From positions 6,977 through 70,976 of the forward strand of contig JBAYRL010000009.1 in the NCBI GenBank assembly GCA_041676705.1: a stretch of DNA of 64,000 nucleotides, in the 5' to 3' direction. Source of the DNA: Acidimicrobiia bacterium. Its GTDB lineage: Bacteria > Actinomycetota > Acidimicrobiia > Acidimicrobiales > SKKL01. Made by a program: the position numbers and the translations under genes. Position 1 is the stretch's first letter; each line of letters starts with the position of its first letter. The notes beneath the pieces were generated by a model. It was not told the DNA's origin. It searched no databases and saw only the letters and a list, made by a program, of their open reading frames with translations. Shown piece by piece: positions 45,114 to 53,826 of the stretch.

Positions 45114-46439
45114 ATGTCACGAACTGTAAACCGTACTTCACGGCGACCAACACGAGAAGCGTTTTTTGTTAGGGTCCGCACCGAAGATGACATCTTCGAA
45201 TTTTTTAACGCGAGTGACCATATCGGTCGGCCTATGCCGTTCCAAAAACCTAACGCTACTTGCGCTATGCGTGTAACTGACAACCTTGTAGCGTTCAGCT
45301 TGTTACATTTAACTAAAAGTAACGTTGCGTCGCTCGTTGAACGTCCTATAGCGATCCCTCACGGTCCCCTAACACGACTCGAACGGCGCTCAGCGTTATA
45401 CAACGAGCTTAAAACCGATGAAGTTGTGGTGGAAGTTTCTACACGAAACAAAATTAAAACCACTCCACCACCCGCACCACAAACACACAACGACACCACA
45501 GCTGTTCCAGAACCTGTACCGGAAACCATCCCGGACACAGACACCAACCCGCTAGCAGCACTGTTAGATATACCTACCCAACCCCCAACCCAAACGCTAC
45601 CTGATTTGGGGGAAACTTTCACCGGGGACGCTAACAGCGTCGCGACTAGCGAACCTGACAGCGCCTCCGAGGCTGATGCTAGTGCTGAACCCACAAAGAA
45701 CACGGACGAACCCAAAACAAAACCGAAACCTAGGTTTGAAACTGTTATCGACACCTACCGGTTCACACTCACACGCGACGCTAACGGTGTAGCTACACTG
45801 GTTTCTGACGAACCAGACCAACCGTTAGAACTTGGCTACTCCGCAGCACAGCTAGCTATCTATCTTAAATCACCCACTGTGGGACGTAACATAGCGGTCG
45901 GTTTTATCGGGCATCTAGGTAAACCTAACACCACTGAAACTATCGCCCGAGCTGCTTCCGCCGCTCTAAATTCGATTTCGTTACTAGCCGAATTTCGGGT
46001 GTTAGCCGACATTGAACGGTTAACAATGCCCCCAGCTACATATCGGGCAGCGGTACCGGTCTCACAACGGGTTTCGCATGACGCTGCTTGGGTTTCTAAC
46101 GTGTGGCTATATTCCGACGAGTTTGAGTTGTTAAACTCTGGTGAAGTTGTTTGTGAAGTTGATTTAGATAACGCCAACCCTACTTCTGGCAAACTGCTTG
46201 TAAACTACACACCTGCCGAACACCTAGAACAGCTTTGGCCTACATACCGTAACGTTTTTGACCGGCTCGTCGCAGACCATTTCCGAGAAACTCTCGGGGA
46301 TGCTGATATCAACCAAATCACCTACGACATTGTTCTAGGTGACCTTGATGACGGAACTGTTGAACGAATTTTGGACGCCGGAAAAACTTTACCTGGCTAC
46401 AACATAGCGTCTAACGGTAAAAGCCAGATACACCAGTAA
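45114..46439 (+). CDS. Large soluble protein of unknown function
   Basis: A 441-aa protein from ATG 45114 (GGGAG, 5 nt spacing; a longer frame to 45003 is open). An N-terminal domain (about 1-110) is joined by a Pro/Thr/Asp-rich linker (about 115-215) to a C-terminal domain (about 220-441). No family was recognised. The palindrome-rich region precedes it, and the tail-anchored protein gene follows 54 bp later. Confidence 0.7.
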   Translation: MSRTVNRTSRRPTREAFFVRVRTEDDIFEFFNASDHIGRPMPFQKPNATCAMRVTDNLVAFSLLHLTKSNVASLVERPIAIPHGPLTRLERRSALYNELKTDEVVVEVSTRNKIKTTPPPAPQTHNDTTAVPEPVPETIPDTDTNPLAALLDIPTQPPTQTLPDLGETFTGDANSVATSEPDSASEADASAEPTKNTDEPKTKPKPRFETVIDTYRFTLTRDANGVATLVSDEPDQPLELGYSAAQLAIYLKSPTVGRNIAVGFIGHLGKPNTTETIARAASAALNSISLLAEFRVLADIERLTMPPATYRAAVPVSQRVSHDAAWVSNVWLYSDEFELLNSGEVVCEVDLDNANPTSGKLLVNYTPAEHLEQLWPTYRNVFDRLVADHFRETLGDADINQITYDIVLGDLDDGTVERILDAGKTLPGYNIASNGKSQIHQ

Positions 46440-46493
46440 CCACACCCACCAGCCAACCCACCCCTAAAAGATATTTTTGTGGGGGTGGGCTAG

Positions 46494-46976
46494 TTGGAAC
46501 GTTTTGGCCCGTCTATGATTAACCACGGTTTACACCCCAATCTTGCCCGTATAGCAGCAGCACACAACGATCTTGTGGAACGGTACCGCAACCACCAGAT
46601 CACAACCACCCAAGCCCAAACCGAAGCAAGTGAGCTGATAGCTCGTGACGATATGGGGATACGGTGGCGGATCAACCCCACTAGCGGGCAGTGGGAACAT
46701 GAAACCCAAACAGGGCAATGGAAACAAGGCGCACCACCCCAACAAGGGGTTGCTAGTTTAACCCCACAACATTTTGGTTCCATAAACCACCAGGTTTTTG
46801 ACCCTGACAATTTTATTGTGTTCCTTGAACACGACCCACCAGCAGATGGGATATATCAAACAGTCCCACAAACAGGCCAGGGACCGGTCTCTAAACCCAA
46901 ACCTTTTTTACGGGTAGGGCTGATGCTTCTTGTCATGATCTGTATCATCGCCGCTACACTCGTGTTCTACTTCTAA
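46494..46976 (+). CDS. Tail-anchored protein with W-x-I...SGQW domain
   Basis: A 160-aa protein (TTG 46494 after GGGGGTGGG; ATG 46515 is an alternative). A helical segment (LARIAAAHNDLVERYRNHQI) precedes the module GIRWRINPTSGQWEHETQTG, a Pro/Gln-rich linker and a C-terminal membrane helix (LRVGLMLLVMICIIAATLV). Helix plus module also occur in the protein at 6249-6815. Function unknown. Confidence 0.7.
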   Translation: MERFGPSMINHGLHPNLARIAAAHNDLVERYRNHQITTTQAQTEASELIARDDMGIRWRINPTSGQWEHETQTGQWKQGAPPQQGVASLTPQHFGSINHQVFDPDNFIVFLEHDPPADGIYQTVPQTGQGPVSKPKPFLRVGLMLLVMICIIAATLVFYF

Positions 46977-47090
46977 CAACCCCACAAAACACGGGTTGGT
47001 AGAAAATCACTTAGCTACCCAACACCGCCCTGTCGGTAACAAAGCTCTCTCGGGGTGTGCAACCAGAAATAAACTGTACACGCTACCAAT

Positions 47091-48017
47091 ATGGAGCCCC
47101 GCTACCCAACCCCAGTCTTCACACCAGAATCTGCTACAGCAAACATTGACCTGTACTCGCTTGTAGCTACTCTTGGGCTTGGCCATGGTGGTGAAACACT
47201 TGTTAACCCTAAACCACGACTTCTTCCTGAAAACCCGGCTGAAATATTAGACAAACCCACCAAAATTGTTGGTGTGTCCCCAGCCCCGATCGAAGGTTAT
47301 ATCGACGGTATACAAGCATCGCGGGTGCTGAGCTGGCAAAACCAACGCCCAATCGTTTTACAATACGCAGCAGCAGGCCTACTAACCCCCGAGATGGTGT
47401 TAAAACATGGGGTTGAACAGTTAGGTCTGTTCTGCGCTGAAGAAGACAAACATTTAGTGGCTGGGGTTGTACCCGACGATATGGTAGTAACTACCAACGC
47501 TACCGAACCCGACGATGTTACCCGTAACGCTGTAGCAAACATTCACAAATGGCGTGAAACGTTAGAACTTACCATAGCCCAAAAAGCTATCGGAACTAAC
47601 AGTAGCGACGGTCTTGTCGTATGTGACGGGAGCCTTATTGGTCATAAACCACACCGAAACCTTGTGGGGTTGATCAAAACAGTAAATACCCGTTACTTGG
47701 CTGATGAAACCGGGCTGTGGTCTTTACCGTTTTCGTGGCGGTCCTCAATTTTTAAAATGCCACCTAACCGGGGACATCTCGATGTTACCTGGTCTTGTTA
47801 TCTACGGTTAACAGACGCCCAAAACCATCGTTGGGATTATGGGCTAGTCAGGTTGGAAAGTTTCAACCCAGACCTTCTCGAACCTTTAGCTGCCCAGGTG
47901 TTAAACAGTCGTCAAAACGTTGGCAACACCGACCCTAGAGGTGACCGTCATATTGGTCCTATAGCTGCTGTTGAAACACATCTTAAAGCCCGACGATCCC
48001 CCATTTTTGATTTGTGA
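47091..48017 (+). CDS. nurA: NurA-like nuclease
   Basis: A 308-aa protein resembling NurA, the end-resection nuclease that works with the HerA helicase. YIDGIQAS (D72) and VVCDGSLIG (D179), followed by LVGLIKTVN and LPFSWRSSIFKMP, match the NurA order of catalytic aspartates and the K-containing segment. A HerA-like ATPase lies one gene downstream and SbcD/SbcC further on, which supports the call. No clear ribosome binding site precedes the ATG, so the mRNA may be leaderless. Confidence 0.7.
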   Translation: MEPRYPTPVFTPESATANIDLYSLVATLGLGHGGETLVNPKPRLLPENPAEILDKPTKIVGVSPAPIEGYIDGIQASRVLSWQNQRPIVLQYAAAGLLTPEMVLKHGVEQLGLFCAEEDKHLVAGVVPDDMVVTTNATEPDDVTRNAVANIHKWRETLELTIAQKAIGTNSSDGLVVCDGSLIGHKPHRNLVGLIKTVNTRYLADETGLWSLPFSWRSSIFKMPPNRGHLDVTWSCYLRLTDAQNHRWDYGLVRLESFNPDLLEPLAAQVLNSRQNVGNTDPRGDRHIGPIAAVETHLKARRSPIFDL

Positions 48018-48037
48018 AACGTCAAGAGAGCTAAACC

Positions 48038-48862
48038 ATGGGAGTACCAGCACAGCTACAGATCTTTAAAACAATCCGCCGGGTTTTGACAATCGTCTGG
48101 TGGTTGACTGTTTTTGTTGTGGTTGGGGTGCTCACGGTCGGGCCTTCTGTTTTGCCACGCTGGCTTCCGGGTCCCCTAGCAACAGCACGCTACCATATTC
48201 TTGCCTACACCGAAGCGTTACGTGCCTACACAGAAACCACCAGTTGGGATGGTGATAGCGTTAAACACGAAAACAGTTTTGTTTTTAGTTTCACTAACCC
48301 GGACGGTACCCCAGCGGTTTGGGAACCTTGCGAAGCGATACGTTACACAATCAACTTGGAAAACAGTGGCGAAACCGGTGAACAGGACGTTCACACCGCG
48401 GTAGCACATATTGCGACCCAAACCGGGTACAAGTTTGAATATGTGGGTGAAACAAACCAGATCCCTACCGAAACTTGGGGTGTTACCCCTACCGAAACCG
48501 GGCAATGGCCACCCGTGCTGATCGGGTGGGCTACTCCTGACCAAACCCCGCTACTTAAAGGCACAGAAGTAGCCCGAGCTGCTCAAATCCATGTGGAAAC
48601 ACCGGAAGGGCTGCGCTATGTTTCCGGCGCTGTTGCGCTCAATTTAGAACAACTTGCCACCTACCAGCCCGGTTTTGTTGGGACCCGTACCCAAGGGTCT
48701 GTTTTGTTACACGAACTTGGCCATATTGTGGGGTTAGATCACACCCCAAACTCAACCCAAATCATGTATAAACATGTAGGTGCCCAACCAGCGGTTTTAG
48801 GTGCTGGGGACCGTAACGGACTAACCCAGCTAGCCAACCCGCATTGCGCCCCTGAAAACTAG
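48038..48862 (+). CDS. Membrane-anchored metzincin-type metalloprotease
   Basis: A 274-aa protein with an N-terminal membrane helix (about 17-36) and an extracytoplasmic domain carrying HELGHIVGLDH (225-235), the HExxHxxGxxH zinc site, and a Met-turn IMY (M243). This is the matrixin (M10-like) pattern. It is 20 bp after the NurA-like gene, so the two are likely co-transcribed, although their functions do not obviously connect. Substrate unknown. Confidence 0.82.
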   Translation: MGVPAQLQIFKTIRRVLTIVWWLTVFVVVGVLTVGPSVLPRWLPGPLATARYHILAYTEALRAYTETTSWDGDSVKHENSFVFSFTNPDGTPAVWEPCEAIRYTINLENSGETGEQDVHTAVAHIATQTGYKFEYVGETNQIPTETWGVTPTETGQWPPVLIGWATPDQTPLLKGTEVARAAQIHVETPEGLRYVSGAVALNLEQLATYQPGFVGTRTQGSVLLHELGHIVGLDHTPNSTQIMYKHVGAQPAVLGAGDRNGLTQLANPHCAPEN

Positions 48863-49065
48863 GTAGCTAAACGTTCCCAACACTACGCTTTGGCTCTTCA
48901 TGTGGGACAACACCCGACCGTTAGGGTTTTAACACCAACCCAGGTCGGGTTCACAAACAAACCCAACAACACCCCTATGCCACAGGTAACAAAAAATCAT
49001 GTGATGTTGGGTGGTTGGGTTTGTTTGGGGTGTGTGGTCAACGACAAGTTTCACACTATAGAGCT

Positions 49066-50946
49066 ATGGCAACAAATAACTCTGCAACCCTAGACCGCTC
49101 CCACGTTTTAGGCACTGTGTATCTACCTAAAGGTGAGGGTACCAACGTTGGTCGTTTCTCGTTTATTGTGGACCGTGTTGCGGGGACCGCTGTAGAGATC
49201 GGTACTGCTGTGTGCGCTGACACTGTGGAAGGCGCTGTGGTTGGTGCTGTGGTTGACATGCGTACCGTGGGGGTGTTTGGCACACCACTTGAAGCAGAAC
49301 TGGTAGCAACACACCAAACCAACACTCTAGGCCAACTACAAGAAGTGGTCGTGGCCGATGTTCAAGTGTTTCATTCTGAACATATGCGCCCTGTTCGCGC
49401 TGGTATAGTTCGAGCTGCTACCGCTACCGAACTTGGGGTAGCAACTGGTTTAGACCACATGGAATGGCCTATACCAGCAGGGGTTGTGAAACTTGTTTCT
49501 GGTGAATACGCACCAATTTTTTTGGATGGCACATATCTTTTAGGCCCAGAAGGGGCCCATTTAACAGTCGCTGGGCTTTCCGGGTTGGCTGCTAAAACAT
49601 CGTTTATGATGAGTTTGTTACGCTCAGCGGTCTACACCGGCGGGTTGTATAACCATTCGGTAGGGGCACTTATTTTTAATGTTAAAGGCACCGATCTTCT
49701 ATATTTAGATGAACCACCCCAACAAGGTTACGAACTTCAAAACCTTGACCGTGAACTGTACCAAGCTTTAGGTGTCCCAGCGGAACCTTTCGATGATGTG
49801 ACTGTGTGGTCTCCTGGCGTGTTAGATGAGGGCCATACCCGTTCCGAACGTCGAGATGCCCGCCCGTTGCGTTGGGATCTGCGTATGGTGTTTCGCTATC
49901 TACCTACCCTTTTCCCCTACATCTACCAGGACGACAAACTTTCAGCGTTTGTTTCACAGTTTGAAGATCTGCATTTAAACACCCCTGGCCCTAACCGGAT
50001 CGACACGTTAAACCACATGTTACGTTGGTTTGAACAACAACTTGCCGAAGCTGAACAAACCGGTTCCGACACCGCTTTTGGGGGTCGGACCCATATTGCT
50101 ACCATGCGTCGCCTTTACCGCATGTTTTCATCTTTACCAGCCCGTACTAAAGGACTGATCGTTACCGGCTCTGCCAACGAAGCCTATGATGATATTGCTG
50201 TGGAGGGTTGGCGGCACGGCCAAATCGTGGTGGTCGACATCTCAGGGCTCCCGGCCGACACTCAAGGTTTCATTATGGAACGCACCACGAAACGTATCAT
50301 GCAATCCGCTGAAGAAGCGACCCTCGGGGTCGATCATGTCATTATTTTAGCTGATGAGCTGAACGCTTTCGCACCTGCCCAAGGCGGGGAAATGGCTACC
50401 GTCAAAAAAACGTTACGCACGATCTCTACCCAGGGACGCTACGCAGGGATCTCAATGTTTGGCGCCGCCCAAAAAATATCGGTTGTTGATGAGCTCGTAT
50501 ATTCCAACGCTGCTACCCGTGCTTTGGGACGTACCAGCGACGTCGAGTTGTCATCCGGTGTGTACGGGAGGCTACCTTCTGGTTTAATAGAACGACTAGT
50601 GACACTACCTAAAGGCCAAATGGCGTTATGGGCCTACAACCTCCGTGGCGCTATGATCGTTACGTTCCCCCGCCCAGCGTGGCGGACCGGTAAAGCAAAA
50701 ACTGTGGGGGGCGCTAAACGCGCTAAAACAGGGGCTGGGGTGCTACAAGAACACCTCAAACCCCAATCGTTCGCTAACCTCACCGAAGGCATCCCAAAAG
50801 AACTCGTCGAAACCACTATCTCAGCAGCATCCAACACCACCGAAGCTATACGCGAACTAGAACAAATCCAGGTTCCAGACATGGGACGTAAAGGGTTACA
50901 TGCCACCTACCAACCCGACCCGGAAAACCCTTATGGACTCGACTAA
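49066..50946 (+). CDS. herA: HerA-like hexameric ATPase
   Basis: A 626-aa protein of the HerA/FtsK class with an N-terminal beta-barrel (about 10-140). The nucleotide-binding loop AGLSGLAAKTS (about 169-179) departs from the usual GxTGSGKS. Walker B is VIILADELNAFAP (about 429-430), followed by TISTQGRYAGISMFGAAQKI and an arginine-rich C-terminal part. It could pump DNA ends into a NurA nuclease. A conjugative coupling role is an alternative, but no relaxase or secretion genes are in view. ATG 49066 is preferred over 49015. Confidence 0.8.
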   Translation: MATNNSATLDRSHVLGTVYLPKGEGTNVGRFSFIVDRVAGTAVEIGTAVCADTVEGAVVGAVVDMRTVGVFGTPLEAELVATHQTNTLGQLQEVVVADVQVFHSEHMRPVRAGIVRAATATELGVATGLDHMEWPIPAGVVKLVSGEYAPIFLDGTYLLGPEGAHLTVAGLSGLAAKTSFMMSLLRSAVYTGGLYNHSVGALIFNVKGTDLLYLDEPPQQGYELQNLDRELYQALGVPAEPFDDVTVWSPGVLDEGHTRSERRDARPLRWDLRMVFRYLPTLFPYIYQDDKLSAFVSQFEDLHLNTPGPNRIDTLNHMLRWFEQQLAEAEQTGSDTAFGGRTHIATMRRLYRMFSSLPARTKGLIVTGSANEAYDDIAVEGWRHGQIVVVDISGLPADTQGFIMERTTKRIMQSAEEATLGVDHVIILADELNAFAPAQGGEMATVKKTLRTISTQGRYAGISMFGAAQKISVVDELVYSNAATRALGRTSDVELSSGVYGRLPSGLIERLVTLPKGQMALWAYNLRGAMIVTFPRPAWRTGKAKTVGGAKRAKTGAGVLQEHLKPQSFANLTEGIPKELVETTISAASNTTEAIRELEQIQVPDMGRKGLHATYQPDPENPYGLD

Positions 50947-51014
50947 CCACACACCAACACACAAATATTGTTAAAACACACCACCCCACAGCTGTTACAC
51001 CAAACAATTAAAAA

Positions 51015-51042
51015 CACCCCCCAACCGTTACAGTTGGGGGTG
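51015..51042 (-). terminator. Intrinsic terminator
   Basis: CACCCCCCAAC (51015-51025) pairs with GTTGGGGGTG (51033-51042) with one bulged C; a minus-strand TTTTTAATTG tail follows. It ends the gene at 51058. Confidence 0.85.
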
Positions 51043-51057
51043 CCTGGGTGTCGGGCT

Positions 51058-51384
51058 TTAACGTGTAAAAGCCCTACACCCGATAATGTTGCCGGCCTCG
51101 TCCCGTACGAGGTCGGCAGGGGAAAAGAGATCAGTGCGGTCGGGAGCCGCACTGATGGTCAGCGCCGACACAATAAAAATTGTGTCGGCCTCGGGTTCCG
51201 GTAGGTTTTCCACGGCACCATAGGCCGTGGAAACCAAATCGATTTCGGCACCGTCTACTTCGATGGTGCCAACAGGGGTTGGGGTGGCGGCCGCGCGGGC
51301 CACCACCCCGGAGGCTGGGATCGATATAATCCCAGCCTCGGTTACAATATTGACTTCGTGGGGTGTCAGGTTTATGAGTTTCAT
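51058..51384 (-). CDS. Small phage/plasmid-type protein (KLINLTPHEVNI family)
   Basis: A 108-aa protein beginning MKLINLTPHEVNIV, a start seen in many phage- and plasmid-borne proteins of unknown role. It is preceded by an excellent ribosome binding site (AAAGGAGG). Base composition is much more GC-rich than its neighbours (GCC, GGC, GAG codons), pointing to recent acquisition. A strong terminator follows. No function is known to me. Confidence 0.75.
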   Translation of the reverse strand: MKLINLTPHEVNIVTEAGIISIPASGVVARAAATPTPVGTIEVDGAEIDLVSTAYGAVENLPEPEADTIFIVSALTISAAPDRTDLFSPADLVRDEAGNIIGCRAFTR

Positions 51385-51847
51385 AACCCGACCTCCTTTC
51401 TCCCCTTCTCCAAGGGGACAGGGCCCGGCTTTTACAGCCGCTCGTTTAGTGATGTCAAACACCTCTGGAAGCGTTGACAACACACACCACCCCAACCCCA
51501 CTAAAATCTCACCTACCATCTTAAAAAGTAAACACACAAACCCGCTTTTGGTTTGGTGTTGGGGCGTTTAGTTTCAAGTATTGTTCAACAACCCGGCTAA
51601 CAAAACCCCAAGTGTGTTATGACATCGGCCTGGGGTTTTGTTGTCGCAGAGTTGTAATAACAGCGTTGTTTCATAGGTCCGCAGGTAACAACACATCGGG
51701 GATAGTGTTTGGTCATGATTTTTTGTGCAACACTACCAAACATGTGTGTGACGATATGGTTGTTTGGCCACAACCATCCTACTATTGCACCGTTTTTAAC
51801 GGTAGTGTTACCGGCAGGAACAGTACTGGTATGGTTTGGTGGTTTTG
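51385..51847. other. Intergenic region, terminator inside
   Basis: Apart from the terminator at 51599-51642, nothing was recognised. A 79-codon plus-strand frame (51612-51851) is cysteine-rich, lacks a ribosome binding site and overlaps the terminator, so it was not called. Confidence 0.4.
51599..51642 (-). terminator. Intrinsic terminator, 12-bp stem
   Basis: AACAAAACCCCA (51599-51610) pairs perfectly with TGGGGTTTTGTT (51631-51642). It lies about 200 bp after the small membrane protein gene and likely ends the pilin-like/RCC1/small protein operon. Confidence 0.75.
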
Positions 51848-52006
51848 TTAAGAAACGTCAAAGGTTCGGTCACTAGCACGACCAAACTCGGGGCTGCTAC
51901 CAACTTGGGGTGGTGGTTCTGTTGAACGGCGTCCCCACCACACCGAAACTAGCAGCGACCCGACAAACACCCCTACCAAAACACCCCATGCCATAATATT
52001 CCACAT
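51848..52006 (-). CDS. Small 52-aa membrane protein
   Basis: A 52-codon frame starting MWNIMAWGVLVGVFVGSLL with GGTGA a few bases before the ATG. It has one membrane helix and then a basic WWGRRS segment and a polar tail, as in single-pass membrane micropeptides. It lies 77 bp after the RCC1 gene on the same strand. Confidence 0.6.
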   Translation of the reverse strand: MWNIMAWGVLVGVFVGSLLVSVWWGRRSTEPPPQVGSSPEFGRASDRTFDVS

Positions 52007-52083
52007 AATGTCACCAACTTTGTTTTTCGTGTTCTAAAAACATGTTTTCAACACCTAACCTGAACACTGATCTGGGTTGTGGG

Positions 52084-53088
52084 TTAACTGTCCCCTAAAA
52101 CTTGTAGCTCTACAGGGATGTTACGGTTTGTTTGGTCGCCAACTCCTAGCTGCCCGTAGCTGTTAGCCCCCCAACACCAGCCTTTGCCGTTGGTGTCCAC
52201 AGCGCAGGTATGGTTTGTGCTGGTCGCTAGTTGAACCACCTCTAAATCCCCTACGATTGGGGTAGGTGTTATCGTGTTAGCTTCTGAACCGTTGCCTAGC
52301 TGTCCGTTACTGTTGGTACCCCAACACAAAACTGTTGAGTTCGAAATTCCGCAACGGTTCCTAACCAGGGCACTGAAAGAATATCCTGGGTGTTTAGCTA
52401 CCGGTGTGGTACGCACCGCCCCATCTACAAGTCCCCAGCACCATGCCGCCCCGTTTGTGTCAAGAGCACACAAATCAGACAGGGACACATAGCTACGGGG
52501 TGACGAGACAGCTACGGGGGTTAGCTGGTTTGGTGTGGTGGTACCATTACCCAACTCGCCTTGGACTCCTCGGCCCCAACACCACACCTGCGCATTATTA
52601 GCAAGACCACAGCTAGTAGATCCGTTCGTAACGATCTGTTTAAAAGACCGGTTACCAAAAACCGCTACCGGTTCAGACTGATCAACACTACTGTTGTTAC
52701 CTAGCTGGCCGTTCTGGTTTCGACCCCAGCACCACGCTTTGTTCATGTTGTCTAACCCGCAAACCGTGGAGCTGCTAGTTGTAAGGCTAGTAAAGGTGTG
52801 GTTGCCTGTTACACGGGTTGGTACTAGCGAATCAATTTTTGTGTTGTTCCCTAGCTGACCATACTGGTTTTGGCCCCAACACCAAGCATCGCCAGAAGTG
52901 TCAATACCGCAAGAATGTCGTGACCCGGCAGCTAAAGTTGTGAACCGTAACTCGGTATCCACCGGTTGGGGGTTTAGCTGGTTTGTGGTGCTGTTAATAC
53001 CTAGCTGCCCCAAATTGTTTAGACCCCAACACCAGACCACCCCAGTTGTGTCTAGCCCACAAGAATGCAGATCACCTGTTGCTATCAT
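52084..53088 (-). CDS. RCC1-repeat beta-propeller protein
   Basis: A 334-aa protein made of about seven RCC1-type repeats, each with the pattern HSCGLDTTGVVWCWGxNxxGQLG. Cysteines occur at fixed places in each repeat, so disulfide staples between blades are likely. No signal peptide is visible at the chosen ATG. It begins 13 bp after the frame of the pilin-like gene ends, so an extracellular or pilus-associated role is plausible. In bacteria such propellers usually act in binding or adhesion. Confidence 0.85.
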   Translation of the reverse strand: MIATGDLHSCGLDTTGVVWCWGLNNLGQLGINSTTNQLNPQPVDTELRFTTLAAGSRHSCGIDTSGDAWCWGQNQYGQLGNNTKIDSLVPTRVTGNHTFTSLTTSSSTVCGLDNMNKAWCWGRNQNGQLGNNSSVDQSEPVAVFGNRSFKQIVTNGSTSCGLANNAQVWCWGRGVQGELGNGTTTPNQLTPVAVSSPRSYVSLSDLCALDTNGAAWCWGLVDGAVRTTPVAKHPGYSFSALVRNRCGISNSTVLCWGTNSNGQLGNGSEANTITPTPIVGDLEVVQLATSTNHTCAVDTNGKGWCWGANSYGQLGVGDQTNRNIPVELQVLGDS

Positions 53089-53101
53089 GGCCCATCCCGT
53101 C

Positions 53102-53725
53102 TTATCTGGCGGGGGTGTTTAGCGGGGCGGTGTTATCGGAGGGTTCTAGATCGCCTAGCAGTTCAGGAACTAAACCCGCTATCAGATTCTCAGCGACAGC
53201 CGCTGTTGGGGTTAGCTCACCAACAATTTCGGTTGTGACACAACCACCATCGATCGCCCCGGTAGGCGGAGCTACCGTAACACACCAACCATCGTTGGTT
53301 GATGACACCACCAAAAGTGTGTGTGGGGACCGCACGAAACTTACCTGACCTGCACTTGGCCAAATATCAGCTTCAACAACATCACTAGCCAAAGAAGCGT
53401 AAATCCCGGCGATAGTAGCTACAGGTCAGTCCTCTATAGCGCCCAACACCGCATCGAGCCCGGCTTGGGTGTCCCAACGGTCAGAACCTGAGATAACTAG
53501 CAGTACTTGGGCTTCACGGACCACCGATTTTAAAGCAGCTAGCTCTGTTTGTTCTTTAGCACGAATAAACACGTTTTGGTAACCAACAAACGCTGTGGCG
53601 ACTATCACCGCACCAATAACTAAAGCAATAACAGTATCTAACAAACTAAACGCTTTGTTGGGGATGTATAGAGTTCGCGAATCAGAGGCCCACATAGATC
53701 CCAACTGCCCTTCTGAAGATAACAC
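53102..53725 (-). pseudogene. Type IV pilin-like gene split by an in-frame TGA
   Basis: Codons before and after the TGA at 53426-53428 are in the same frame: the first part (53429-53725) ends LDAVLGAIED, and the second continues PVATIAGIYASLASDVVEAD to 53102. The N-terminus KAFSLLDTVIALVIGAVIVA looks like a prepilin or pseudopilin helix (FSLLD for FTLIE), followed by an amphipathic helix (LAALKSVVREAQVLL). The combined product would be 207 aa. It may be a pseudogene, a sequencing error or a case of stop-codon readthrough. RCC1-repeat and small membrane protein genes follow. Confidence 0.7.
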
Positions 53726-53826
53726 TCTGCAGGTATCCCCACCTTTTCAACTTCACAAACCCAACCTAGAACGGTTTGGGTTCGGTTGGGGTGTGGCAAA
53801 ACAGCAGGGTTTAACACGATAGTTAC

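Noticed and set aside
53426..53428. TGA recoding (alternative genetic code)
   Set aside because: TGA ends ordinary genes elsewhere in the window, for example at 1741-1743, so it cannot be a sense codon in general.
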